From assembly GCA_001485605.1 (NCBI GenBank), contig FAON01000004.1:124001-188000 (forward strand): DNA of 64,000 nt. The letters run 5' to 3'. Position numbers and translations under genes: made by a program. The notes under the pieces were generated by a model. The model saw only the letters and a program-made list of their open reading frames with translations, ran no database searches and had not been told where the DNA came from. Positions 1 through 9,105 of this stretch are shown here, one piece after another. Numbering within the stretch: position 1 is the stretch's first letter; every line of letters begins with the position of its first letter. This DNA comes from Candidatus Kryptobacter tengchongensis (GTDB taxonomy: Bacteria; Bacteroidota; Ignavibacteria; Kryptoniales; Kryptoniaceae).

Positions 1-1
1 G

Positions 2-19
2 CATCTTAATTTCGCCTCC
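2..19 (-). promoter_or_regulatory. Ribosome binding site and start codon of a gene running off the left edge
   Basis: On the minus strand a GGAGG (positions 19 to 15) lies 10 nt before an ATG at positions 4 to 2. This is 17 nt past the stop of the pilus lipoprotein gene. The pilus operon therefore appears to continue beyond the window, but only the start codon is visible, so nothing can be said about the product. Confidence 0.5.
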
Positions 20-35
20 ATTTTTTATTTTGTTT

Positions 36-1415
36 TTATCTCGCTATCCCAGAGATATTAACAGTTGCAGAACCATTTGGACCACTTGTAGAAATACGAA
101 CAAGAATAGGTCTGCGAGTAGTATCAGCCGTTGTATCCTGAATTGCAAATGAAAATCTTGTCCAGCTTCTGTCCCTTGTATCCGGCAAAGTTATATTAAG
201 ATCTCCCAGTGCTCTTATATCCTTGCCATCAATTGAAACGGAAATCGTAGTTCCACCCGCAAGCGGATTCCCATTTTGATCACTTACAATATAATTGAAA
301 ACTTGAGAGCCTAAGTTGGGAATATCAAATGTTGCTGGTTCAACAGATATTTGTGGTATTCCTGAAAATAAAACAATTGTTTCAGCTTTTATAGTATTTT
401 GATTTTCATCTGCGGTCGTCGCAGTTATAACTGCATAACCTGGACCGAGAACTGGATGAACAGGTCTTGGCTCTGCCGAAATTAAATTAACACTACCTTG
501 CCCTTTATCGTCAGTCAAAACAGAACCCTCAATTATACCACCTGTAGTTGTAAAATATACAGCTGTCCCCGGTTTAACTGGATTACCATATTTATCTCCA
601 ACATAAGCAGTTATCTTATTCGTAAGCCCAAAGATGTTATACCCTGGGAAATTCAACTTTTCCGGCGCTATGCTAAAATGCGCTGAATCAGGCAAACCAC
701 CGTGAATTACAATCACCACAGGAAGAGATCTTACGGTTTTCGTCCCAACGAAAGATTCAGCCACAATTTGCACCACTCCCGCTTTTGTCCCACTTACAAC
801 ATTTACAGAAACACGCCCTTTGCCGTCTGTTCTCGCTTTTGGAGGATATACAAATTCACCACCACCTGGACCTGAACCAATCCTGAAATTAACCTCAACC
901 GAATGGGCAAGATCAACTGGCTTGCCACTTGAATCCTGAACCTCAAAAACAAGTTGAGCTGTCTCCACAGAACCACTTCCCTTCACACCAATGCTTTTTG
1001 ATGTTTGAGACACAAGAACTATACTTGCCGCTTCACCACTAGTTGGAACTTCTGAAGTAACACGCTTCAACATCAAAGTTGGAACATCAATCGTTCTTCC
1101 AGGAACAGCCAACACTCTACTTGTATCAGGGTCATAACCTTCCTTAAATGCAACTATCTGAAGCTCGGTTTCAACATCAACCTCAAAATTAAACTGATAT
1201 TTTCCCACTGAGTCAGTATAAGCTATAAGCGCTGGGGTTATGCCAAGAACTCGCACAACAGCATTAGGAATTGGGGCATTTGTTGTTAACTCAAGTACTT
1301 GCCCATTTAATATAACTGTTTTTTGTTGCTTCCCCGACTCCGGTTCAACCGCTTTTTTACATCCCGAGATAATCAAAGAGAACAAAACAATGTAAATGAA
1401 GATTTTTTTCATCAT
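36..1415 (-). CDS. Lipoprotein with Ig-like (Big_1/invasin-like) repeats, last visible gene of pilus operon
   Basis: A 459-residue predicted lipoprotein. The N-terminus has two lysines, a hydrophobic stretch and an ISGC lipobox ending at Cys19. Residues about 37-95 resemble a carboxypeptidase-regulatory-like beta domain (VLNGQVLE..., T-DSVGKYQF). The rest looks like two or three Ig-like domains of the bacterial Big_1 type, with repeated 'D..GNPV/L..GT' and 'TDDKGQG'/'TDGKGRG' turns. There is no catalytic motif. It starts 12 nt after the secretin stop, so it is probably cotranscribed with the pilus genes. A role as an outer-membrane-anchored surface or pilus-associated adhesin is inference from the fold and position. 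Confidence 0.6.
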   Translation of the reverse strand: MMKKIFIYIVLFSLIISGCKKAVEPESGKQQKTVILNGQVLELTTNAPIPNAVVRVLGITPALIAYTDSVGKYQFNFEVDVETELQIVAFKEGYDPDTSRVLAVPGRTIDVPTLMLKRVTSEVPTSGEAASIVLVSQTSKSIGVKGSGSVETAQLVFEVQDSSGKPVDLAHSVEVNFRIGSGPGGGEFVYPPKARTDGKGRVSVNVVSGTKAGVVQIVAESFVGTKTVRSLPVVIVIHGGLPDSAHFSIAPEKLNFPGYNIFGLTNKITAYVGDKYGNPVKPGTAVYFTTTGGIIEGSVLTDDKGQGSVNLISAEPRPVHPVLGPGYAVITATTADENQNTIKAETIVLFSGIPQISVEPATFDIPNLGSQVFNYIVSDQNGNPLAGGTTISVSIDGKDIRALGDLNITLPDTRDRSWTRFSFAIQDTTADTTRRPILVRISTSGPNGSATVNISGIAR

Positions 1416-1427
1416 AGAAACTCTGAT

Positions 1428-2651
1428 TTATTTTTCGGGTTTTAGCTGCTTTTTATAATTTTCAAGCGCCTTCAAAAATTCCTCTCTACCTTCTTTTAAT
1501 GCCGGGCGTTCGCCAACTTTGAAAGATCTTTCTTTTAACCTTTCCGCAAGAGTCGGCAGAATTTCAGCTTTCAAAAGTATTATGAGCTCTTTCTTAGTTA
1601 TGGTTTTAACATCAAAACCAAATAAATATCTCAAACCGAAAAACCACCAGGGCAAATCTTTAAGTATTGGAACTCCTTCACGAGTTGCCCTTTCCTCATT
1701 TATGTAAAGACCACCAATTACTGTTTCTTCTCCATCAAGTAGTAAAATTTTGGTCTGAGCGGATGATTTGTTTATCGTTATCTGCGGAGCTACACCTGCT
1801 ACATTGCTTCTTTCAATGTTAAGTTCAAGTGAAATAAAATAAACAGTGTCAAACTTTATAACCTCAGGTTTAACCCTAATAATTGAACCAGTTGAATAAA
1901 ACTGAGTTATAGCATTGCCAGCGAAATCTCTAACCGTAACAGAAATATCGCTTCCGACTTGAATTTGACCTTGTTCCCCCGACCTAACGGTAATTCTTGG
2001 GTTTGCGACAACCTCACCGATTTGCTGGGATTCAAGAGCTCTAAAAACAGCAACCAGACTCCCAAAATCAAGGTCGGGATTAACATCAACTGTAAATAAG
2101 CCAGTTTTACCTTCGCCAGCTGACATCGTAACCCCGACATTTACCCCTTTGCCACGGAAAAAATCCCAGCTAAAACCATACTGTCTTAATTTAGCTGCGT
2201 CAGCCTCAAAAAACACAGCTGAAATCATAACTTCTCGTGTTTCAAACTGTATTTTTGCTTTCTCTTCTTCAGTTGGAGCAGTTGGCGCCGGAGGTCCTGT
2301 AACTTCAGCAAGGGGAACAATTTTTATATAATCTGCATACTCCTCATACCAAAGCTTGTTAACTCTCAAAATCAACTCAAACGCATCAAGCCAATGCATC
2401 TTGTCAATGTCAACCCCTATAGGATTTGTTCTTGATTCAGGGTCAATTATAACCTTACCCAAAAACTTCTTACTTATGTCATTAAAAATCTGAAGAGCCT
2501 GATTAAAAGGCATCGTCCTTGACATTGAAACGATTTCCTCAGGGGCAATGTAAGCCCTTCTTAATTCCCGGGGACGACCTCCAATTTGTGAAAGAGCAAA
2601 ACTTGAAAAAATTGTAAATAGAAGCAATAAAATTGTTATTCTAAGTTTCAT
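1428..2651 (-). CDS. pilQ: Short type IV pilus secretin (PilQ/GspD family)
   Basis: Outer-membrane channel subunit through which the pilus leaves the cell. A signal peptide (about 1-21, ending in A-L-S-Q) precedes a small STN/N0-like domain at about 45-115. The C-terminal secretin domain spans about 200-385 and carries the family pattern of a dG-ETVIGGLY strand, VPILKDLPWW and a final K-ELIILLKAEIL. At 407 residues it is much shorter than typical PilQ (about 650-750), with no AMIN domains and apparently one N-domain. A strong GAGGTGAG lies just before the ATG. It sits 12 nt after the PilO-PilP gene, the normal pilMNOPQ order. The secretin identity is clear; assignment to pilus rather than type II secretion rests on the neighbours. 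Confidence 0.85.
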   Translation of the reverse strand: MKLRITILLLLFTIFSSFALSQIGGRPRELRRAYIAPEEIVSMSRTMPFNQALQIFNDISKKFLGKVIIDPESRTNPIGVDIDKMHWLDAFELILRVNKLWYEEYADYIKIVPLAEVTGPPAPTAPTEEEKAKIQFETREVMISAVFFEADAAKLRQYGFSWDFFRGKGVNVGVTMSAGEGKTGLFTVDVNPDLDFGSLVAVFRALESQQIGEVVANPRITVRSGEQGQIQVGSDISVTVRDFAGNAITQFYSTGSIIRVKPEVIKFDTVYFISLELNIERSNVAGVAPQITINKSSAQTKILLLDGEETVIGGLYINEERATREGVPILKDLPWWFFGLRYLFGFDVKTITKKELIILLKAEILPTLAERLKERSFKVGERPALKEGREEFLKALENYKKQLKPEK

Positions 2652-2663
2652 CTCACCTCTCTG

Positions 2664-3545
2664 TTATTTTTGTTGCTCAAACCTTAACCTCAAAACGAAT
2701 TTTTCAACTATACCTGCCTTATTAAGTGTGAACTCAACCTGATTCTTTTCAATATCAATTTTCGTAACATAGCCAAGATATACTTCATCCCCTTCTTTCA
2801 AAACATGAATTTTTCCAGTATGATCAGCTACAAACGCTTTCCCAGGGATAACTGCTTTTAAGTCGGCTCTTTCAACCTCAAGCAATCCCCTCGTATTTGG
2901 TGGTAATTCCCTATAAATATAAGGCGTAAATGGGTTTTTCACCTCAGCAATGACAACATCACCAAGGGTTCTTTTTATCGGTGGCAAATCCTTAACATCA
3001 GCATAAAGGGCATGAATCTCCATCTGAAATGGAACTACAATTGAAAATTGCTTTGTTACTTCATCTCTTGTTTCAACCCCACGAAGATCAAGCCGTGCAA
3101 TCCTGTAAATCTGCGGACCTCGCTCAAGATACCAGATAAACTTATAAATGTTGTCAAAAGATGCTTCCCCTTTGATATCGTAGATGTTATATCCGTATTT
3201 TTGTGCTTTCTTACTTCCCATGTAAAGCATATCAAACTTTACAAAACCAGCATAGTTCAAAATTGAATTTAGATAAGAATAGGTCATCGCCGGTGTAACA
3301 TCTGGCACTATTTGCTTATCAAGTTGTGCAAGCTTTTCCTGTTCCTCCTTTATCTGCTTCTGCAAATTATATAACTCAATTTGCAATCCAGCAAGTGCAT
3401 TTATCTGCTGATCTGTTCTTTGAATTTCAGCTTTTACCTCTTTTATCTTTTTAGGATAGGAGTAAATGATAAAATAAGCACCAACCGCAAGAATTATGAT
3501 CAAAAAACCAAAAAGTATCAATGTATTTCTCGTCTTATATGGCAA
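2664..3545 (-). CDS. PilO-PilP fusion, pilus alignment subcomplex
   Basis: A 293-residue inner-membrane protein. One N-terminal helix (about 9-29) is followed by a periplasmic coiled coil (about 34-75) and a ferredoxin-like PilO core at about 85-185 (DIKGEASF...YKFIWYLERG). Residues about 200-293 look like PilP: a 'KNPFTPY' entry, 'TRGLLEVE', then a beta-rich tail with 'GDEVYLGYVTKID', the strand pattern that contacts the secretin in PilP. PilP is normally a separate lipoprotein. Here it seems to be tethered to PilO in one chain, directly upstream of the secretin gene. The PilO half is well supported; the PilP half is a judgement from motif and length. Confidence 0.7.
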   Translation of the reverse strand: MPYKTRNTLILFGFLIIILAVGAYFIIYSYPKKIKEVKAEIQRTDQQINALAGLQIELYNLQKQIKEEQEKLAQLDKQIVPDVTPAMTYSYLNSILNYAGFVKFDMLYMGSKKAQKYGYNIYDIKGEASFDNIYKFIWYLERGPQIYRIARLDLRGVETRDEVTKQFSIVVPFQMEIHALYADVKDLPPIKRTLGDVVIAEVKNPFTPYIYRELPPNTRGLLEVERADLKAVIPGKAFVADHTGKIHVLKEGDEVYLGYVTKIDIEKNQVEFTLNKAGIVEKFVLRLRFEQQK

Positions 3546-3561
3546 TTCCTCACCTCAAATT

Positions 3562-5172
3562 TTATTTTTGGGCTGATTTGACTACCTCAGGTGTTATTCT
3601 TGCTTTTATCTCAAACTGATAAACTGTTTTACCTCTTATTTCTTGAACCTGAACTTGCATTAATGTTGCATTGCTAATTGCATTTGAAAACCTTGGGATC
3701 CTGTTTCTATAAAGAGAGTATCCTTTGATTGTTATCGTATTTGGATCAGGCGCACTTATATCGGTAATCCAAATCCTTCCGATGTTTTGAGCTTCAGTGG
3801 CTATTTTTTCAAGAAACTTGCTCCATATGTCTGTGTTAACTTTCATTGAGTCAAGGACCCCAAAAGTTGATTTATAGTAAGCCAACCTCTGCCTTGCCAT
3901 GTCAACTTGCTGTTGTAAACCTTGAAGTTCAGCAAGCTCCGACCTTTTCCTCTGAAGTTCACTTTGAATTTCTGAAAGACTTCTGTTAAGCTGAGCTATT
4001 CTCGTTGTTATCTGGAAGGTTAAAAGAGGTATCAAAATTAAAAACAGCCATCCGAGGAGCCCGAGTTTGAAAACTTTTTGACCTTCACGAACCTCAAAAG
4101 GAGTTAAATCAATTGCATATAAGTCTTTTCTTTCAATCTCAAGGGTTCTCCACGCTGAACCAATAGCCACAGCAACCCTCGGCAAACTTTCAATAAGCAA
4201 TGGGTCAGCCCCATCCGGGGATAAATTTGGAAATTTAATATAATCAATACTTACATCCTCCGGAAACATTTGCTCAAGAACTTCTTTAACTCCAGCTGAT
4301 TGAGCCTCACCAGCAAGGATTATGTTATTTATAACACGCAAGCCAAGGTTATCCTGCTCAAGCATTAATCTGCTGTAAACCGTATTTGCGATATTATATG
4401 AATCAACACCCTCACCTATCGGTGGAGAAATGTGATAAAGCTCATTACCTTTCAAAAAGATAAATCTGCTGAATTCATGACCGATGTAAATTATTACCGT
4501 GATCGCATTTTGATTAAATTTATAATTTAACTTGACAAGGTTTACAAGCGATAGCTCGGGAGTTTCAATAAATGAAATTTTTGGAATTCTTCCACCAATT
4601 GACTTTTTAACACTGTCAAGCAGGTCAATCAATGCGATTCTTGAATCCCGAACCATCGCAATTATAGAACCATCTGAAAACTCAAGGTAATTAACAGCAT
4701 CTGGCTTAAGCGGTTCCCCCGCCCTTTCTTTTGATATCTCCTCAATTATCTTTTCTTTTAATTTATTCCCTTTCAATCCCCAGTTTGATTCAAAATTAGC
4801 ATAGTAAACATATGGCTCCGGAATTGAAATAGCAAGTTTATATTTTCTCTTTGGATATTTGCTCAAAACTCCAATAATAATTGAAGCATTATCCTGAGCC
4901 CCACGCCCTGTTTCAGTTAAAAGAAGATCCTGAGCTGAGGTTTCAGATGTTATATCTATGGGAGTCATTTCAGAGATAGAAGTTGGCTCAATTTGTTCAA
5001 ACACTTGAGTCCCAACTGATGTTGCTTCAAGCTTTGTTGCAAGGTTAACTATCTGAGCGTCAACAAACCTTATTTTCTTCCCAGATCTTGCAAGACAAGC
5101 AACTTGAAGAGATAAACCATCAATGAAAACCCCAACCGCGAGCTTACCCGAAAATTTTTTGTTTTTTGGCAT
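3562..5172 (-). CDS. PilM-PilN fusion, pilus assembly platform protein
   Basis: Residues 1-345 are a PilM-type actin-like ATPase. A phosphate-1 strand lies near 13-27 (VGVFIDGLSLQVAC), phosphate-2 near 226-240 (IIYIGHEFSRF) and an adenosine loop near 285-294 (ILAGEAQSAG). The segment 353-364 (AIDLTPFEVREG) looks like the N-terminal PilN motif that binds PilM elsewhere. It is followed by one membrane helix (about 369-388), a coiled coil and a PilN-like periplasmic ferredoxin fold to residue 536. The protein therefore joins the cytoplasmic ring to the periplasmic alignment complex covalently. It lies between pilT and the PilO-PilP gene, as expected for pilMN. Domain order is seen; functional equivalence to separate PilM and PilN is inferred. 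Confidence 0.8.
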   Translation of the reverse strand: MPKNKKFSGKLAVGVFIDGLSLQVACLARSGKKIRFVDAQIVNLATKLEATSVGTQVFEQIEPTSISEMTPIDITSETSAQDLLLTETGRGAQDNASIIIGVLSKYPKRKYKLAISIPEPYVYYANFESNWGLKGNKLKEKIIEEISKERAGEPLKPDAVNYLEFSDGSIIAMVRDSRIALIDLLDSVKKSIGGRIPKISFIETPELSLVNLVKLNYKFNQNAITVIIYIGHEFSRFIFLKGNELYHISPPIGEGVDSYNIANTVYSRLMLEQDNLGLRVINNIILAGEAQSAGVKEVLEQMFPEDVSIDYIKFPNLSPDGADPLLIESLPRVAVAIGSAWRTLEIERKDLYAIDLTPFEVREGQKVFKLGLLGWLFLILIPLLTFQITTRIAQLNRSLSEIQSELQRKRSELAELQGLQQQVDMARQRLAYYKSTFGVLDSMKVNTDIWSKFLEKIATEAQNIGRIWITDISAPDPNTITIKGYSLYRNRIPRFSNAISNATLMQVQVQEIRGKTVYQFEIKARITPEVVKSAQK

Positions 5173-5192
5173 CGCAATATAATCTTAAGTTT

Positions 5193-6437
5193 TTAAGCTG
5201 CCTGCAAAAGTTGCTGCATCCTTCGCTTATTATTTGCAAAATTAATAGCGGTTTCAAGTGAAATCTTCCTCTCAAGATAAAGCCTCCTTAAATCCTGTTC
5301 CATTGTTATCATACCATACTCAGCACCTTCAGCTATCATCTGATAGATTTCACCAGTGTTATTATTTTTTATCGCAGCCCTTATTGACGGCGTCATAACC
5401 ATTATCTCCTTAGCAAGAACCCTTTTCCCATCTAAACTTGGAACAAGCTTTTGCGAAATCACACACCTCAAAATATCCGCTAATCTATTTCTAACTCTCT
5501 CTTGTTCAATTGGGGGAACCTCACCTATGATCCTGTCAATACTTTCAATCGCTGAAGATGTATGAAGTGTTGATAAAACTTTATGTCCACTATCAGCAAC
5601 TTCAAGCGCAGCCATTATCGTGTCTGGATCTCTCATCTCACCAATTATAATTATATCTGGATCCTGACGCAATGCTTCTATCGTCCCTTGTTTAAATGAC
5701 ATCGTATCTCTCCCTACTTCCCTATGGCGAATTATACAACGCTTTGATTCATGAACATATTCAACAGGCGATGCTATTATGATTATATGTCCATCAACCG
5801 TTCTGTTATTAAGGTCAACAATTGCGTCAAGCGTTGTGCTTTTACCTGAACCAGTTATTCCAGTAACAAGAATTAAACCCTCTTTTGTATACTGCAAACT
5901 TAATATCCTTGTCACATTTGGGTGAAAACCGTAACTTTCATATGGTCTTATTTGCGTGTTAATAGCTCTCATATTCAAAGCAAGGTCATCAAGATCAAAG
6001 TAAGCATCCGCACGATAGCGGTATATTGTCCCATTTTCATCTCTAAATGTATATGAGAAATCAAGATTCCTATTTTCATAAAGATATTCTCTTTGCTTTT
6101 CCATCAGCAAACTTTGAATTAAGATGTTAAACTCATCAATTTCATAAGTTCCAAATTCTGGAATCGGTTTCTTGGCACCATGAATCCTAAGCCAAACCAT
6201 TTTCTTTGAACCCCATCCCCCAAAGTCTATATCCGAAGCTTCAACTTCTCTCATTCGCAAAAGAAACATATTTATTAGGTTTCTTAAAACAAGCTTCTGT
6301 GCCTCGGGCATCTTTTTTATTAGCTCGTTACCAATATACATCTGCTTCTCAATGCTAAAAAGTGTAATAGGAATTTTCGCAGCAAGTGAACTTAACATCT
6401 CTTTCGCTTCCCTTACAAGTTGCAGATTTACAGGCAT
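5193..6437 (-). CDS. pilT: PilT-type pilus retraction ATPase with altered Asp box
   Basis: A 414-residue hexameric secretion ATPase of the PilT/PilB family. Walker A is GITGSGKS (193-200), Walker B DPDIIIIGEMRD (259-270) and the His box STLHTSS (289-295). The usual acidic Asp box 'ED-P-I/V-E' reads AS-P-V-E (about 222-226), so both acidic residues are missing; the neighbouring PilB keeps them. The lack of the PilB-type N-terminal domain and zinc tetracysteine supports PilT rather than PilB. PilT powers depolymerisation and twitching. The gene starts 27 nt after the stop of the large minor pilus protein gene and is probably in the same operon. Whether the Asp-box change alters ATPase activity is unknown. 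Confidence 0.85.
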   Translation of the reverse strand: MPVNLQLVREAKEMLSSLAAKIPITLFSIEKQMYIGNELIKKMPEAQKLVLRNLINMFLLRMREVEASDIDFGGWGSKKMVWLRIHGAKKPIPEFGTYEIDEFNILIQSLLMEKQREYLYENRNLDFSYTFRDENGTIYRYRADAYFDLDDLALNMRAINTQIRPYESYGFHPNVTRILSLQYTKEGLILVTGITGSGKSTTLDAIVDLNNRTVDGHIIIIASPVEYVHESKRCIIRHREVGRDTMSFKQGTIEALRQDPDIIIIGEMRDPDTIMAALEVADSGHKVLSTLHTSSAIESIDRIIGEVPPIEQERVRNRLADILRCVISQKLVPSLDGKRVLAKEIMVMTPSIRAAIKNNNTGEIYQMIAEGAEYGMITMEQDLRRLYLERKISLETAINFANNKRRMQQLLQAA

Positions 6438-6464
6438 AACCTAAATCTTATTTTTAGTTTTTTT

Positions 6465-7823
6465 TCATTCCCACCATGAAATCAATTGCAGTTGTCTTAT
6501 ACCACGATAATTTACAAGTGGATAATACGGTGGTGCCTTATCCCTAAATCTTGGATCATACCTATACCTTTTGCTAAAGCCATTTTGAATTATTCCACTA
6601 CCACCTGCAAATTGTCCAACAGGTCCTCTTTCTTCTTGACATATACCTCCTGTTAAATAAATCGCCCCGGAAGGTGGTCTCTTATTCCAATTCTCAGCTA
6701 TGAAATTGCGATCGTTCGCACCACCGTCCCAAGCCATAATAGCTGCTTGAATAATAACATCATTTTGGTTTGGATCGCTATCAGCTATAATAACATTTCT
6801 GTAGGAAACAAGACCGAGAAAATCATCAGAGTTGGGATTAACATTGGGATCATCCGCATATTTTAAATCATCCCAAATTCTTATGTTTCCATCCGCTAAA
6901 ATTGTCAATTGACCATTTAAAGTACCTTCAACAACAACTTCACCTCTAACCCAAATAACCCCCGTGCTACTTAATTCTGAAACTCTTGCCACGGTATCAG
7001 GTGGAGATAAAATTGGAACTTGCCTTGTTCTACTATACTGCCCCGTCCCTATATTTTGTGTTTCCCAACCTGTTATGTTTCGTTTCACAACCTTACCATT
7101 AGGTAAAAATTTAAGATAAACCGATTGATTAAAAACTCCCCCACCGTTTATCGCCGCTGTTTTAGTCCTTGTCATATCCACTGGTATCTCGGCATAAATC
7201 CCAACTTCCCAGCCACCGTAAAATTTTGCTTTATTTTTGTTTGAAGTAGGTTGAGGATTTATCCCCGAATATGCTGTAACCTTATCATAAAAAACAGGGG
7301 AACCATATGTATGTAAAACTCCATTTGTATGGACAGGTCCCCAAACGGTATCACCATCTATCCAATAAACTGGGGCACCTTGATAAAATTCAGTTCCAGT
7401 AAACCAGAAATATTTTGATGCAGGAGTTACAGGTCCACTTGAATACACAAAATAAGCAAAAGAAGAATCTTCAATCTTATAAGGCTTTTTATACTTCGCA
7501 TAATAAGTATCAACGAAAGCATATCCCCACGCTCTAACGCTTAACCTAACGACAGAATCAGGTATAACTGTATGGATCCTGACAAGTGCAGTGCAATTGT
7601 TCATTATAACATTGAAACTTGAACCTACTAATGTAGCATCTTTCCATAACCTGCTTACTCCTATATTCATCGCACTTACTGCTGTCTCATGAACAAGAGT
7701 CTTTGAATAGTAATAACTAAAACTATCGGTTGCAGAGATCACAGCCCGAGTTAAACGAATGTGATAAATTGAAAATGCTGTCATAAAACCTATCAAAATC
7801 AGTAAAGATGTCTTACCAAACAT
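6465..7823 (-). CDS. Large minor pilus/pseudopilus-like protein (possibly DUF4900-type)
   Basis: A 452-residue protein with one N-terminal hydrophobic helix (about 5-20, 'MFGKTSLLILIGF') and no other membrane segment. This is the shape of a class of large pilin-like proteins. The body is Tyr/Asn/Gly-rich and beta-like, with a 'GPVHTNG' motif near 165-171 that recalls DUF4900 proteins found beside pilus genes in Bacteroidota; I give that name with caution. It ends with WW. It lies between two pilin-like genes and pilT, with a gap of only 13 nt to the upstream gene. I infer a role at the pilus tip or in initiation, comparable to PilX/GspK-like subunits. No catalytic motif is visible. Confidence 0.55.
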   Translation of the reverse strand: MFGKTSLLILIGFMTAFSIYHIRLTRAVISATDSFSYYYSKTLVHETAVSAMNIGVSRLWKDATLVGSSFNVIMNNCTALVRIHTVIPDSVVRLSVRAWGYAFVDTYYAKYKKPYKIEDSSFAYFVYSSGPVTPASKYFWFTGTEFYQGAPVYWIDGDTVWGPVHTNGVLHTYGSPVFYDKVTAYSGINPQPTSNKNKAKFYGGWEVGIYAEIPVDMTRTKTAAINGGGVFNQSVYLKFLPNGKVVKRNITGWETQNIGTGQYSRTRQVPILSPPDTVARVSELSSTGVIWVRGEVVVEGTLNGQLTILADGNIRIWDDLKYADDPNVNPNSDDFLGLVSYRNVIIADSDPNQNDVIIQAAIMAWDGGANDRNFIAENWNKRPPSGAIYLTGGICQEERGPVGQFAGGSGIIQNGFSKRYRYDPRFRDKAPPYYPLVNYRGIRQLQLISWWE

Positions 7824-7836
7824 AAACCTTTACCTC

Positions 7837-8529
7837 CTATCTTCTCAAATTCTTTGATACCAATCTTGTCTGTCTCCAAAATGATGTCCTTAGCAAACGC
7901 CTCAACTCTTTTTTCCTAAACTCTTGATCCTGAATACTTGAAACCTCCTTCCTAACAAGCTCGGGTGATAAAATAACACGTGGATTAAAAGCTGTTAAAG
8001 TAACTTCTACCATCTTTGAAGCAACAAGCTCAGCCCCAGGGTCTACTGGGTTACCCACTTGGTCAAGATATCTAAAAACTCTCGCATTGCCAATCCTACC
8101 AATATCGGTAGATGAAACACCTTCACCTGTTATCTTTAAAATTCTTGTGACCTTATACATCCTTAAAACCGTATCACCGTAATCAATTGTTTCTGCAAGA
8201 GTTACAACATATTCAATTGTGTCCGGTATATTATCCCTGTGTGGAATTAAATGTCCAAAGTAGTCAAAATCGCGATTTAACTGAGCAATAAATTTCAAGT
8301 GATTTGGTTGAGCTATAAACAAAACTTGATCTCCCTCCGGGATTCCATACCCCATTTTTCTTAAATCGTATTCAATCGTGCTTGACATGTTCATTAAATT
8401 CATCTGAATGATGGCATCGGAATTATAATTCAAAAATTCCCTCGTTCCTGTATCCGTTACCGTGATTGTAATAAGTAAAATTGCTCCACCTACTATCATT
8501 GCCATTATGTAGTCCAGAAGCGAACCCAT
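7837..8529 (-). CDS. PilW-like minor pilin
   Basis: A 230-residue protein with a single N-terminal hydrophobic helix starting almost at once (MGSLLDYIMAMIVGGAILLI) and a soluble beta-rich C-terminal domain. The arrangement matches PilW/PilX-type minor pilins. There is no basic leader: a glycine sits at position 2, so processing after Met-Gly would leave only a two-residue leader. The gene is 12 nt downstream of the PilV-like gene and 13 nt upstream of the large minor pilus gene. Function is inferred from topology and context, since no diagnostic motif remains. Confidence 0.55.
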   Translation of the reverse strand: MGSLLDYIMAMIVGGAILLITITVTDTGTREFLNYNSDAIIQMNLMNMSSTIEYDLRKMGYGIPEGDQVLFIAQPNHLKFIAQLNRDFDYFGHLIPHRDNIPDTIEYVVTLAETIDYGDTVLRMYKVTRILKITGEGVSSTDIGRIGNARVFRYLDQVGNPVDPGAELVASKMVEVTLTAFNPRVILSPELVRKEVSSIQDQEFRKKELRRLLRTSFWRQTRLVSKNLRR

Positions 8530-8541
8530 ATGAATTAACCT

Positions 8542-9084
8542 TTAATTATAAAACCAGTAACTGTAAACAAAACTGATTTTAATTGTATCTTTCACCTTCC
8601 CAGCCGGTGTTTCCCGATAAATCAACGGTGGTTCATAATTATCTGTGATAAATACTGTCATCCTTTTATGAAATGTCCTATATGAGACAGGAACAACCCT
8701 TCCATTTGAAAGGTCAACATATTCCACTTTAAATGAAACTCTATAGATAACGCTGCTTTTCCCTGTGTCAATTTTGACGATGTTATTATAGTCATCAAAA
8801 TCATTTATTTGCATTGAATCAGTGGGTTCAAACCCAAGTTCTAAAGGATGTGTAAATGTATTTGGGTCTGTCTTAGCGGTATTGTTTGAATCTGCAACCG
8901 CTTCATCAAAATAATATTGCGTCGCCTGTTGTATATAAGATGTTGCAATAGAAAGAGCCTCAAGACGATAGCGATTTTGAGCTAATGATATATCATGACT
9001 TGAAAGCCCACGGTTTATGTTCAAAACAGCAAGCGAAAGTAAAGCCAAAGCAAGTATTGTTATTAATGTTTGTCCTGTGCCCAT
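8542..9084 (-). CDS. PilV-like minor pilin
   Basis: A 180-residue protein beginning MGTGQTLITILALALLSL, an immediate hydrophobic helix followed by a polar coil (about 27-60) and a beta-rich head. The size and helix-then-globule shape match a minor pilin. As in the pilin and the PilW-like protein, the start is Met-Gly with no charged leader. The gene lies 21 nt downstream of pilB. The body ends with a hydrophobic strand (IKISFVYSYWFYN) that may be the last beta strand of the pilin head. The call rests on topology and position. Confidence 0.55.
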   Translation of the reverse strand: MGTGQTLITILALALLSLAVLNINRGLSSHDISLAQNRYRLEALSIATSYIQQATQYYFDEAVADSNNTAKTDPNTFTHPLELGFEPTDSMQINDFDDYNNIVKIDTGKSSVIYRVSFKVEYVDLSNGRVVPVSYRTFHKRMTVFITDNYEPPLIYRETPAGKVKDTIKISFVYSYWFYN

Positions 9085-9105
9085 AAAAATTTCGCTCTTT
9101 GATGT

